This document shows, in pieces, positions 25,083-33,032 of a DNA stretch of 64,000 nt (positions are counted from its first letter, which is position 1; each line of letters opens with the position of its first letter). Below the pieces are notes generated by a model, which did not search any database, had not been told where the DNA came from, and saw only the letters and a program-made list of their open reading frames with translations. Position numbers and translations under genes: made by a program. This DNA is from DSQK01 sp964550175 (GTDB taxonomy: Archaea > Nanobdellota > Nanobdellia > Woesearchaeales > ARS49), in assembly GCA_964550175.1 (NCBI GenBank), contig CAZJXP010000001.1, forward strand, positions 682,001 through 746,000, written 5' to 3'.

Positions 25083-27635
25083 ATGAAACTTATCAATCTC
25101 GCATTGGTCCTGGTCCTTCTTGCTTCCGCTGTTTCCGCCCAATTCGTCGAAGACTTCTCCATTTCCTCAGAACCCACACTGCAGACGTTCCAAGGAACTC
25201 CGGCAGACTCACACTATCTCATCACCAACACGGGCAACGTCGCCTCGGGATATACGGTCTCGGTTGTTGATTCTGACGCGGCATCCTGGGTCAAGCTCGG
25301 CCCGTTGAGCTTTTCGCTGCAGCCGGGACAGCAGCAAATCGTGCTGTTGCACCTTGATGTCCCTCGAGACGCGGCTGTCGGCAGATATGATTTGCAGACG
25401 GTTTTCACTACTACGCTCGGCACAACGCTCGTTTCTGACCAGGACGTTCGCGTCGACGTCCCGCACAACATCGACCTAGAGGCGCCCGAATCAAAGGAAA
25501 TCAAACCTTGCGGCACTGCGACGTACCCCATCACCATCTATAACACCGGCGCGTTCGCCGAAACCTTTGACCTTTCCGTCAGCAAGAACCTCGCATCCGT
25601 TGCGACGTTCACCGATGACAACGTGGTTGTCGGCGCCGGCAAGAATGCAATCGTTACCTTGACTATCAAGCCCGACGACTGCACCGTTTCTGGCGACAAG
25701 GAGTTCTCCGTCTTCGGCATCGCCGAAAGCACGAACGCGAAAGCCGAATTGGACTTGTTTTTGACCATACAAAACCCGTTCATTCCTTCAATTGCTATTG
25801 ATGATGCTCGTTTGACGATCGAAAGCGGCACGTTCAACGCGACCATCGTCAACACCGGCGACACGAAAGCTACTTACAAGTTCGCGCTTGACGGTCCCGA
25901 CTTCCTGAAAGTCACGCCGACACTTACGCTTGAGTCCGGAGCAGAAGGCACGATTGTTTTCACGTCAACGCCGGACGAAGAAGTTGCTCAGCAGAAGTAT
26001 CCGGTCACGCTCAAGACCTCTGTTGAAGGGATCAACTACGAGCAGGACTTTGTCTTGACCGTCAAAGACCTCAGCTGGTTCGAGCGAAACCCCTGGCTAA
26101 CGGCGGGATTGACCGTTGTGCTGATTATATTACTCATCGTCGGAGTCATCCTGTTGCAGCGCTGGATCGCGTACACCAAGACCGACGAGTACCAAAAGAA
26201 CAAGTCCGAAGCTGCGCGCGTCGCGGCCGAAGTCAAGGCGCAGCGCGAAGCCGAAAAGGCCGAGCTCGCGAAGGAGAAGGCGAAAGCAAAGGCAGCCGCC
26301 GAGAAGCAGCGCGAAGCCGATCGCAAGGCGAAGGAAATCGCGAAAGCAGCCGCCATCAAGGCGAAAGCGCAGGCGAAATTCGACAACGCCGTTGCGAAAG
26401 AACGCGAAGCCGCAAAGAAGGAAGCCGAACGCGAATTGAAAGCGACCAACGTGCTTGTCGCGAAAGAAAGCCTCCAAGGAGACACCGCGACCAAGCCGGG
26501 CAAAACCGGCTGGTGGATTGCGTTGCTGTTGCTGTTGCTCGTTCTGGCAGTCGTCGGCTATGGATTCCGAACCTACCTGATCGCGAACCTGTTCGCGTCA
26601 CTTGCCGGCATCATCACGCTTGTTGTCGTCATCATTTTGTTCCTGTTCTACAAGAAGTTCTTCGGTGCGAAGCGCGTTACGCAAGAATGGACTGCGCTTA
26701 AGGCCCGCCGAGAAAACGAATTCGAGACGGGCTGGAAGCACGGACTTGGCCAATTGTGGATTCGCGTCAAGGAAGTCGTTCCGAACGTCAAGCTCACGCT
26801 CGTTGCGTCACGATCCAATCCGACGCTCATGGCGCCTGAAGGCGTCGTCTACCAGTACCTCTCCTTGCGTCCGGAAGGGCTCAATGAAGATTTGGTCGAG
26901 CGACAGCGATTCATTTTCCGTGTTTCTCGCCGATGGCTTGAAAACAACGACGTCTCCGAAGGAAACGTCAAGCTCATGAAGTACACCGATGACTGGAAAG
27001 GCATCGGCACCGAGAAGGTCCGTTCGGACGCCAAGTGGGTCTACTACAAGGCCGAGACGGTGGGCTTGGACAACTTCGCAATCGTTGGCAAGAGCCGCAC
27101 TGAGAAACAGACTCATTCAGGCCTGGCTCCCGGCTGGTGGTACGTCATCTTTGGCGCAATCATCCTCTTGGCGCTTTTTGGCGGCGCCTGGTATTTGGCA
27201 ACCGCGGGCAGCGAAGGAACCATTCCGGTTCCGCCTTCTGGCGTCGGCATTCCGCCGCAAGTCTGGGACGAAGACACCAAGCTCAGTATTGATTTGAAAC
27301 AATACTTCGTCGATCCTGATGGAGATTCCTTGACGTTCACGAACACGCCTGTGCAGAACATCGTCGTCACGATTTCGGGCATGGAAGCGACCTTGACTCC
27401 CGAGAAGGACTGGTTCGGCACGCGAAACATCACGTTTTCGGCCACGGATGGCAAGGGCGGCAAAGTCACCTCGAACAATGTCAGCCTGACCGTCCGCGAC
27501 GTAGCGGAACCGACGTTCTGGACGAACCTATGGAACGGCATCCAGCACTACGCGGGCTACATCGTTGTCGGCATCGTGCTGCTTGTAGTCTTGATTGCGA
27601 TACTCGAGTATCGCAAGAGCTTTGTGAAAGCCTGA
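25083..27635 (+). CDS. Polytopic surface protein with PGF-pre-PGF domain
   Basis: An 850-residue protein: signal peptide (1-19), beta-sandwich CARDB/NEW3-like ectodomains (20-333), membrane helix at 336-358, a Lys/Ala/Glu coiled coil (365-465), helices at 475-496 and 500-523, a PGF-pre-PGF domain (about 555-671, with VYQYLSLRPEGL, RVSRRWLENNDV and YYKAETVGLDNFAIVG), helix 682-705, a cadherin-like module (726-803, DEDTKLSIDLKQYFVDPDGD), and helix 822-843. Positive charges after helices 1 and 3 and at the C-terminus would put the PGF-pre-PGF domain inside the cell. Probably an envelope scaffold; exact role unknown. Confidence 0.85.
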   Translation: MKLINLALVLVLLASAVSAQFVEDFSISSEPTLQTFQGTPADSHYLITNTGNVASGYTVSVVDSDAASWVKLGPLSFSLQPGQQQIVLLHLDVPRDAAVGRYDLQTVFTTTLGTTLVSDQDVRVDVPHNIDLEAPESKEIKPCGTATYPITIYNTGAFAETFDLSVSKNLASVATFTDDNVVVGAGKNAIVTLTIKPDDCTVSGDKEFSVFGIAESTNAKAELDLFLTIQNPFIPSIAIDDARLTIESGTFNATIVNTGDTKATYKFALDGPDFLKVTPTLTLESGAEGTIVFTSTPDEEVAQQKYPVTLKTSVEGINYEQDFVLTVKDLSWFERNPWLTAGLTVVLIILLIVGVILLQRWIAYTKTDEYQKNKSEAARVAAEVKAQREAEKAELAKEKAKAKAAAEKQREADRKAKEIAKAAAIKAKAQAKFDNAVAKEREAAKKEAERELKATNVLVAKESLQGDTATKPGKTGWWIALLLLLLVLAVVGYGFRTYLIANLFASLAGIITLVVVIILFLFYKKFFGAKRVTQEWTALKARRENEFETGWKHGLGQLWIRVKEVVPNVKLTLVASRSNPTLMAPEGVVYQYLSLRPEGLNEDLVERQRFIFRVSRRWLENNDVSEGNVKLMKYTDDWKGIGTEKVRSDAKWVYYKAETVGLDNFAIVGKSRTEKQTHSGLAPGWWYVIFGAIILLALFGGAWYLATAGSEGTIPVPPSGVGIPPQVWDEDTKLSIDLKQYFVDPDGDSLTFTNTPVQNIVVTISGMEATLTPEKDWFGTRNITFSATDGKGGKVTSNNVSLTVRDVAEPTFWTNLWNGIQHYAGYIVVGIVLLVVLIAILEYRKSFVKA

Positions 27636-27660
27636 TTATTTTTCTGTTATTTTTTTCTTA
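27636..27660 (+). terminator. T-rich terminator
   Basis: Runs of 5 and 6 Ts directly after the stop of the 850-residue gene and before the tRNA promoter. Confidence 0.5.
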
Positions 27661-27663
27661 GTA

Positions 27664-27676
27664 ACCTTTAAATAAC
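27664..27676 (+). promoter_or_regulatory. tRNA-Trp promoter
   Basis: CCTTTAAATAAC gives a BRE/TATA pair about 39 bp before the mature tRNA 5' end, allowing a short 5' leader for RNase P. Confidence 0.6.
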
Positions 27677-27708
27677 TCTCGACGAGCCAGAATGCTAGAG
27701 ACCTATGA

Positions 27709-27781
27709 GGGGACGTCGTCCAACCTGGCAGGACGGCCGCCTCCAGAGCGGCTAATCGGGGTTCAAATCCCTGCGTCCCCA
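27709..27781 (+). tRNA. tRNA-Trp (anticodon CCA)
   Basis: A complete 73-base cloverleaf. Acceptor GGGGACG (27709-27715) pairs perfectly with CGTCCCC (27774-27780). D stem GTCC/GGAC, anticodon stem GCCGC/GCGGC with loop CTCCAGA, so the anticodon is CCA at 27743-27745. T arm is CGGGG-TTCAAAT-CCCTG. Discriminator base A at 27781; CCA is not encoded, and no intron is present. Confidence 0.95.
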
Positions 27782-28123
27782 TAGCAGCGTATCACCGACT
27801 TTGATTGACGTTCTTTTGGGGATTTCCACAACATATCTCGCCTTGACTTTCGGCGAATACATCGCGAACGGGGAGAAGTTTTTCTTCACTTCGATGACCT
27901 TTCGGTCCTTGTTGAGGTAAAGCACGTCAATCGGGAAGAACACGAACCACATGTGCAGCGGGACGTGCTCGTCCTCCTTGAACGCGAACACCAAGGTTTT
28001 TTTCGGCGAAAACATCAATCCGCGGACCTGAGAGAGCAGTGAACGGCAGACGACCGCGTTTTTGAGCCGATGATTCATGGCGTTGCAATCCTTAGTATCG
28101 TATTTAATGATTGCGCCATCCAT
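27752..28123 (-). CDS. DUF192 family protein
   Basis: A 123-residue protein with the DUF192 core: VRGLMFS near residue 33, then VPLHMWFVFFPIDVLYL and KVIEVKKNFSPF. The family is small and widespread; its biochemical role is not established. The C-terminus is odd: the last ten residues (ending GRRDLNPD) are read from the antisense strand of tRNA-Trp, so the genes overlap tail to tail by 30 bp. The start at 28123 is uncertain, since the nearest minus-strand TATA (28125-28135) would start transcription near 28105; ATG at 28078 is the alternative and keeps the whole domain. Confidence 0.85.
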   Translation of the reverse strand: MDGAIIKYDTKDCNAMNHRLKNAVVCRSLLSQVRGLMFSPKKTLVFAFKEDEHVPLHMWFVFFPIDVLYLNKDRKVIEVKKNFSPFAMYSPKVKARYVVEIPKRTSIKVGDTLLWGRRDLNPD

Positions 28124-28124
28124 A

Positions 28125-28136
28125 ATTATTTAAATC
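28125..28136. promoter_or_regulatory. Near-palindromic TATA box
   Basis: TTATTTAAATC lies 26 bp before the GTG start at 28157 on the plus strand. Read on the minus strand (GATTTAAATAA) it predicts a start near 28105 inside the annotated DUF192 frame. Confidence 0.55.
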
Positions 28137-28156
28137 TCTCAGACATTGTTTTCATT

Positions 28157-28720
28157 GTGAAAGAGGTCTTGGTCAAGAAGGGACGCATCCGCGCGAAGAT
28201 TAACGTGCCGGGCGTCGCGCTTGACATAAACGTCGCGCATTCTGCTGCTAGTTTGCGGGAAGTGCGACGGATTCTTGACACTCTTCGGCAGCAGGACGTT
28301 ATTGTTGAGCAGGACCCGTACAACTGGCAGTTTTCTGAAGAGTTAAGGTCATCCCCCGCGGCGATGGATTTTATTAGACAGGCGTCGCGCGCGGAGCAGG
28401 GGACGCTCTACCGCAAATTATCGTTTGACAATCTCCGTGTCGTCGACACGTACAAGAAAGAGTTTTTTTCAACGCTGGACCCGGTGAAAACCAAAGAGGC
28501 AATCAAAACGCAACTGTCTGATGTCGATGGCGACGTCAGATTCGGGCTTGTGCACATCATCGGCACGGTGTCGAAAGATGACAAAGCGTTGCTTGTTGAT
28601 TTGGTGCGCAAACGATTCGGCAACGCCGAGCTGAAGACGCAGTTCACGCACAAAGACGTGTTAGGTAAGACGGTAGTTGAGATGGTGCTGTTCGGGTCGC
28701 TGCAGAGAGATGAGTTCTAG
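28157..28720 (+). CDS. Conserved-looking hypothetical protein
   Basis: A 187-residue protein read from GTG at 28157, chosen because it sits 26 bp from the centre of the TATA box; the longer frame overlaps the DUF192 gene head to head. The sequence is mixed alpha/beta, rich in Lys, Arg and Asp, with LREVRRILDTLRQQDVIVE suggesting a helix-turn-helix-like or winged-helix region at about residues 35-55. No catalytic motif or membrane segment is visible. It converges on the PolX gene, with repeat copy A between them. Confidence 0.7.
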   Translation: MKEVLVKKGRIRAKINVPGVALDINVAHSAASLREVRRILDTLRQQDVIVEQDPYNWQFSEELRSSPAAMDFIRQASRAEQGTLYRKLSFDNLRVVDTYKKEFFSTLDPVKTKEAIKTQLSDVDGDVRFGLVHIIGTVSKDDKALLVDLVRKRFGNAELKTQFTHKDVLGKTVVEMVLFGSLQRDEF

Positions 28721-28729
28721 CAGAGTTAC

Positions 28730-28828
28730 CTTTTTACCGCCCCGATTCGAACCGTTGGCTCAATTGAATTCAAAATTATTGCCGTACGCTACGACAAAAA
28801 GAGCCGGTAAAAAGTTTGGGCGGTAAAG
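28730..28828 (+). repeat. Interspersed inverted-end repeat, copy A
   Basis: Starts CTTTTTACCGCCCCGATT and ends GCCGGTAAAAAG at 28814, so its ends are inverted copies. A second partial terminus (GGGCGGTAAAG) follows to 28828. It shares GAACCGTTGGCTC with copies B, D and E. It lies between convergent genes. Confidence 0.8.
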
Positions 28829-28840
28829 AGCTTAACGACG

Positions 28841-30547
28841 TTAACGTTGTATTTCTTTCAAGAACTTCTTTGTCGGCAACGTGTTCACCACGTCCTTCGC
28901 CTCCAACCAGCCTCTCCGTGCCTGCGCGACGCCGAGCTCCATGAATCGCAGATGGTCGACGCTGTGGCTGTCGGTGTTGATGATGAATTTTGATTTGAGC
29001 GCTTTCGCGGCCCTGATGTGCGTGTCTTTCAAATCCAATCGGCTGGGCGAACTGTTGATTTCAAGGAAAACTCCCGTATCGGCGCAGGCCTGCGCGACAG
29101 ATTCGAAATCGAAATCAATGGGCTCGCGCGCGTTTATCAGCCGACCGGTCGGGTGGCTTATCGCCGTTATATTTCCCGACTGGATGGCCTTGAGGTAGCG
29201 CTGCGTGGCTGCGGCGCGGTCTGGCGTGAAGCGCTGATGCGAACTAGCCATAACTATGTCGAGCTGCTTCAAGATTGCTGGCTTGTAGTCGAGACTGCCG
29301 TCCTTTTTGATGTCCACTTCGCTACCTTTGAGGATGGTGACGTCAGAATACTTTTTTTGCAGCTTGTCAATCTCTTCGCAGTGCTTGAGCAGCCGTTTTT
29401 CGTCCAGTCCGTTGGCGATGACTGAGCTTTTGCTGTGGTCGGTGATCGCGAGATAGTCATAGCCTTGCTTGATTGCGGCTTGCACCATCTCTTCCGTCGT
29501 GTTGTTCCCGTCGCTCCAGCGCGTGTGCATGTGGCAGTCGCCCCGCATCGCGTCGTACGGAATCAGGGTCGGAAGCTTCTTTGCTTCTATTTCGCCCGTG
29601 TTCTCGCGAATTTCGGGCGCGGGATACGGAAGATTGAGCTTCTTGTAGATGTCCTTTTCAGTCTTGCCCGCGACATACGTTCCTTTGCGGGTGAACAGCC
29701 CGTATTCGTTGAGCTTGAACCCCTTGTCGATCGCGATCTGTCGCACGCGGACGTTGTGCTCCTTGCTGCCGGTGAAGTATTGCATCGCCGCGCCGAACGA
29801 TTTCGGCTCGAGCACGCGAACGTCGGCCTGCAGGTTGCCGATGAGGATGGCTGATTTTGTCGGGCCTTTCGCCAGGACTCTCGTGACGTCAGACATCGTC
29901 GTGAAGAAGTCCATGACTCTTGAGGGGTTCTTGCTAGTGACTAAGATGTCGATGTCCGCGATGGTCTCCTTTCTTCGTCGGACGCTGCCGGCGACTTCGG
30001 CGCGGTCGACGCCCTGAATGGTTTGCAGTCGTGCTTGGAGCTCGCGCGCTATGTCAAGCCCGGTGACGAGCAATTTTCTTTCCTGGCCTTGCGCGTGCAG
30101 GCTCAATCCCTTCAGAATCTCCTGCTCGCTCTTCTCGCCGAAACCTGCGAGCTTTCGTATTTTGCCTGACTCTGCGGCCTTCTGCAAGTCGCGCAAGCTT
30201 TTGATGTTCAGTTTTTTGTTGAGAATGACTGCCCGTTTCGGTCCGAGACCGGGGATGTGCATCATCTCGTCGACCCCTTTCGGAATGCGCTTTTCTAACT
30301 CTTTTAGCTCCTTGATTTTGCCGGTTGTCAGGAACTCCTCGGTCTTGTTCGCTATCGCTTCGCCTACGCCCGGAAGCTCCTTCAGCGCGGCCATGCCGCC
30401 TTTTGCGTAGATGTCCTCGATGGGCTTGCTCAAGGTTTCGATTGTTCTCGCGGCTTTACGAAAGGCGTTCGGCTTCCATTGCACGGCGAGAATTTCGAGC
30501 AGGTCGGCGATTTCGTAGAAGATGTCAGCTAGTTCTTGGTTCTTCAT
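28841..30547 (-). CDS. polX: PolX: DNA polymerase X family with PHP domain
   Basis: A 568-residue repair polymerase. An N-terminal 8-kDa-like domain with two helix-hairpin-helix motifs (LPGVGEAIA, IPGLGPKRA) is followed by the nucleotidyltransferase palm with GSVRRRKET and catalytic Asp198 and Asp200, and a third Asp in ADVRV (about 242). From residue 335 the PHP domain starts RGDCHMH and continues with TDHSKS and TDSHSVDH, metal ligands for a 3'-5' exonuclease or AP-endonuclease activity. Expected to fill gaps in base-excision repair. Its ATG overlaps the stop of the JAMM protease gene by 4 bp. Confidence 0.95.
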   Translation of the reverse strand: MKNQELADIFYEIADLLEILAVQWKPNAFRKAARTIETLSKPIEDIYAKGGMAALKELPGVGEAIANKTEEFLTTGKIKELKELEKRIPKGVDEMMHIPGLGPKRAVILNKKLNIKSLRDLQKAAESGKIRKLAGFGEKSEQEILKGLSLHAQGQERKLLVTGLDIARELQARLQTIQGVDRAEVAGSVRRRKETIADIDILVTSKNPSRVMDFFTTMSDVTRVLAKGPTKSAILIGNLQADVRVLEPKSFGAAMQYFTGSKEHNVRVRQIAIDKGFKLNEYGLFTRKGTYVAGKTEKDIYKKLNLPYPAPEIRENTGEIEAKKLPTLIPYDAMRGDCHMHTRWSDGNNTTEEMVQAAIKQGYDYLAITDHSKSSVIANGLDEKRLLKHCEEIDKLQKKYSDVTILKGSEVDIKKDGSLDYKPAILKQLDIVMASSHQRFTPDRAAATQRYLKAIQSGNITAISHPTGRLINAREPIDFDFESVAQACADTGVFLEINSSPSRLDLKDTHIRAAKALKSKFIINTDSHSVDHLRFMELGVAQARRGWLEAKDVVNTLPTKKFLKEIQR

Positions 30548-30996
30548 TGCTCGACCTTCACCTTTTCAACGATTGTGAATTCGATGGGACGCCCGTGCGT
30601 GTCATATGCAGCAACACGGTTGAACGTGTACGGCCGGCAGATGATGAGGTTGACAAGGCCCATCGTAAACAGCCCTCGCTTGTCCATGCTGCTAGGCAGG
30701 TTGTTGAAGCTCGGATGGCTGTGGACGGTCCCTACTACTTCGTGCAGCAATGGAAGGTCGGCGCTGATGATTGCCTGGCTCTCGTTCGCGTGGTAGTGCT
30801 CGTAGACGATGCCCTTAACGTAGAGAATCTTGTTCGTGACCTTTCCTTGTAGGTAGGCCGAGAACTCGTTCGGATGGGCGTTCTTCGCGAACTCGATGAC
30901 GGTCTGGATGACTTGGCGTTCGACGAAGACCGAATGGAAGACATACTCCTCAAGCCCCGAGGCTCGGAGAGTCCAACGCATCAGCTTCTTCCACAT
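30544..30996 (-). CDS. JAMM/MPN+ metalloprotease
   Basis: A 150-residue MPN+ domain protein. Glu44, then His92-Ser-His94-Pro and Asp105 fit the JAMM zinc motif (E, HxH, ten residues, D) exactly, so it should be catalytically active. Archaeal stand-alone JAMM proteins remove ubiquitin-like SAMP modifiers or process similar tags; the substrate here is unknown. Leaderless from GTTAAA at 31019-31024. Translationally coupled to polX downstream, which is an unexpected pairing. Confidence 0.88.
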   Translation of the reverse strand: MWKKLMRWTLRASGLEEYVFHSVFVERQVIQTVIEFAKNAHPNEFSAYLQGKVTNKILYVKGIVYEHYHANESQAIISADLPLLHEVVGTVHSHPSFNNLPSSMDKRGLFTMGLVNLIICRPYTFNRVAAYDTHGRPIEFTIVEKVKVEQ

Positions 30997-31032
30997 GCTA
31001 TTGTTATCGGTGGTTGAGGTTAAAGAGCTTTT

Positions 31033-31084
31033 CGTCTTGTGAAAGTCAGTTTTCGGATTTTTTACTTGGGACTTTCACAAGACG
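31033..31084. repeat. Perfect 15-bp inverted repeat between divergent promoters
   Basis: CGTCTTGTGAAAGTC (31033-31047) and GACTTTCACAAGACG (31070-31084) are exact reverse complements around a 22-bp spacer. The element sits between the TATA boxes of the JAMM gene and the zinc-ribbon gene, as an operator or a strong cruciform would. Confidence 0.75.
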
Positions 31085-31121
31085 GGCAAAGTTTAAATAG
31101 CGTTGGTGATGGGATGAGCGC

Positions 31122-31343
31122 ATGGGATGCACCGCATGCAACGCGCCGTTGGCGCCGAACGACAAGTTCTGCGCAGCCTGCGGCGCGGTCCAGCAAAATG
31201 CCGCTCAGGTTTCTGAGATTATCGAGGATAGCGCTGACAACCAGGTCACGACCACGTGCGACAGATGCGGCGCGGGCTTGGTTTCGGGACAGATATTCTG
31301 CACCGTGTGCGGCAAACCTTCAGTTCAACTCGGCGAAGAGTGA
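31122..31343 (+). CDS. Double zinc-ribbon protein
   Basis: A 73-residue protein with two C4 zinc ribbons: CTACNAP...FCAACGAV near residues 3-22 and CDRCGAG...FCTVCGK near residues 46-66. Such proteins usually bind nucleic acid or partner proteins; no specific role can be assigned. Leaderless: the ATG at 31122 is 27 bp from the TTTAAATA box at 31091-31098. Single gene, followed by repeat copy B. Confidence 0.8.
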   Translation: MGCTACNAPLAPNDKFCAACGAVQQNAAQVSEIIEDSADNQVTTTCDRCGAGLVSGQIFCTVCGKPSVQLGEE

Positions 31344-31373
31344 GTTTGTAGTAGTCTTGGTTTCCTTGCCGTT

Positions 31374-31456
31374 CTTTTCCCAGGCAGATTTTGAGTAGTT
31401 TAGGCAATAATTCTATTTTGAATAGAGCCAACGGTTCTAATCTGGGCGGTAAAAAG
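31374..31456 (-). repeat. Interspersed inverted-end repeat, copy B
   Basis: Read on the minus strand it begins CTTTTTACCGCCCAGATT and ends GCCTGGGAAAAG (83 bp). The interior contains TCTATT-CAA-AATAGA, a perfect small hairpin, and ACTCAAAATCTGCC shared with copies C, E and F. It lies between two genes in the same direction. Confidence 0.8.
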
Positions 31457-31540
31457 TTTGCTTGGGAGAGCTTACGTCGACAAAAACTATTGGCATTCAT
31501 CACCATAATCCTTAAAAACACCTGCCACTCTGGAATAGTC

Positions 31541-31957
31541 ATGGACGAACGTCGACAACAGCTCAGGCGCGATATGGACTCCTACCTTTCGCAGCGGCGA
31601 AAGTCGGACTGGGGATTCTTTTCGAAGCCTGTTCTGCACCCGACGGTCCATCCTTACAAGAATAAGGAAATGAAGGAGGAATCGACCGTGGAATCATCCG
31701 AATCAACCGAACAAAAGAAAGGCTGGCTTTCCGGCATGGTCGACAAGCTCTTCGGCGAAGCGGCCGATGAAGACGTTCCGGCAGAAGCGGTTTCTCAGGT
31801 TACTTCCACTGATGCGTCTGCTGACTTGAAGGAATTGGCGCGAATCTCGCTCGCGGTGATGAAGAAGATGCCGGGCGACCTCGTGCACGAGTTCAAGCAG
31901 TCCGCCGATTACGACCGATTCAAGGAACTTCTCCGCAAGCACCAACTCATCAAATGA
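31541..31957 (+). CDS. Hypothetical protein
   Basis: A 138-residue soluble, highly charged protein read from the ATG at 31541, which is 26 bp from CCTTAAAAAC (31509-31518); the longer frame upstream crosses that promoter and repeat copy B. The N-terminus is basic (MDERRQQLRRDMDSYLSQRRK), the middle is acidic and Ser/Glu-rich, and the C-terminal 45 residues look helical (LKELARISLAVMKKMPGDL). No family recognised. Its stop overlaps the Kazal lipoprotein start (ATGA). Confidence 0.7.
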   Translation: MDERRQQLRRDMDSYLSQRRKSDWGFFSKPVLHPTVHPYKNKEMKEESTVESSESTEQKKGWLSGMVDKLFGEAADEDVPAEAVSQVTSTDASADLKELARISLAVMKKMPGDLVHEFKQSADYDRFKELLRKHQLIK

Positions 31958-32160
31958 GACTATTCGCTCTTTTCTGTCTGCTTTTGGTTCTTGCCGCGTG
32001 TTCGACGCCTTCTGAAAAGCCGGTTGCCGGCGGCGAGCAGGCGCCGAGCTGCATGTGCACGGCAAATTACGCTCCTGTGTGCGGCTCAGACGGGAAGACG
32101 TACAGCAACTCTTGCTTCGCGAATTGCGTGAAAGTAACTTTTGTCGAAGGCGAGTGCTAG
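31954..32160 (+). CDS. Kazal-domain lipoprotein
   Basis: A 68-residue protein with a signal peptide ending in the lipobox VLAAC (Cys16) and one Kazal-type domain from residue 33: CMC, then APVCGSDGKTYSNSC and FANC, closing with GEC. The Cys spacing and the Cys-Gly-Ser-Asp-Gly-Lys-Thr-Tyr core match Kazal serine-protease inhibitors. It would be tethered on the outside of the membrane. A secreted Lon-like serine protease is encoded 1.3 kb away, but a link is only a suggestion. The gene is coupled to the upstream hypothetical gene and overlaps the convergent MBL gene by 4 bp. Confidence 0.88.
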   Translation: MRLFALFCLLLVLAACSTPSEKPVAGGEQAPSCMCTANYAPVCGSDGKTYSNSCFANCVKVTFVEGEC

Positions 32161-33032
32161 TTTCTCCAGAGAAGAAGCGCGTCGTTGCTTAAGCTGAATT
32201 TGTTTCCGTCCGTTGTCAACGTCAACGTCCCTTTCTCGTCCGTGCGGTAGACGTTGTTGTCCGTTTGGGCGTTCAAGCGCGTCATTACTTCCTGTCCCGG
32301 ATGGCCGTATTGGTTGTTCAGGCCGACGCTGATCAATGCGACGGACGGGTTGATGGCGCTCACGAATTCTGCCGTGCTTGAGGTCTTGCTGCCGTGGTGG
32401 CCCGCGACGTAGACGTCGCTTTCTAATTGCGCGCCGTATTGGTTGATGACGGCGTGCTCGCACGCGCTTTCGCAGTCGCCTGGTAGTAGGATGCTTGTGT
32501 TTTTGTACGTGATTTTTAGGACGATGCTGTTGTCGTTATCGCCGTTGAATGCCAATGGTGTGTCTGGGTTGAGAACGTCAATCTGCGCCCCGCCGACGAG
32601 GAAAGACTGTCCGTCGTGCCAGTCCAAAAGAACGCTGCCTTCTATTTCGGCTTTCGTGTTCAATGAGGCGCACGTTTTCGTGTCGCAGGGGACCTTCGGC
32701 TGCAGGTAATTCTTGATTTTAACCGTGTCAAAGGCCTTGATTAATCCGGCGGCATGATCTGAGTCGAGATTGCTGATCATTGCGTAGTCTATCGTCGTTA
32801 TGCTGTAGTTCTCGAGGTAGCTGACGAGCCGGGTTCCGCTCTTGCCGGCGTCGTACAGCAGGGTTTCGTTGTCGGGCAGCTTGATGAGAATGGCCTGCCC
32901 TTGGCCGACGTCGAGCATCATGAGGGTCAGGATGCCTTCGGGGAAGGCTATTTTAGCGGGTTGGGGGTCGTTTATGACGTTTCCCGTGACACAGCCGGCC
33001 AAAAGGAGGGCTAAAACGAGCTGCAGTTTCAT
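32157..33032 (-). CDS. ComEC/Rec2-like metallo-beta-lactamase-fold lipoprotein
   Basis: A 291-residue protein with lipobox LLLAGC (Cys14) followed by an MBL domain of the ComEC C-terminal type: MMLDVGQGQAILI, then SNLDSDHAAGL at the metal site, ILLPGDCE, and GHHGSKTS. In the first motif Ser replaces the usual first His of HxHxDH, as is common in ComEC-like proteins. It is a stand-alone secreted version, without the membrane channel domain. Function may be nuclease or phosphodiesterase outside the cell. Leaderless: ATG at 33032 is 27 bp from the minus-strand box CTTTTATAG (33055-33063). Confidence 0.85.
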   Translation of the reverse strand: MKLQLVLALLLAGCVTGNVINDPQPAKIAFPEGILTLMMLDVGQGQAILIKLPDNETLLYDAGKSGTRLVSYLENYSITTIDYAMISNLDSDHAAGLIKAFDTVKIKNYLQPKVPCDTKTCASLNTKAEIEGSVLLDWHDGQSFLVGGAQIDVLNPDTPLAFNGDNDNSIVLKITYKNTSILLPGDCESACEHAVINQYGAQLESDVYVAGHHGSKTSSTAEFVSAINPSVALISVGLNNQYGHPGQEVMTRLNAQTDNNVYRTDEKGTLTLTTDGNKFSLSNDALLLWRN

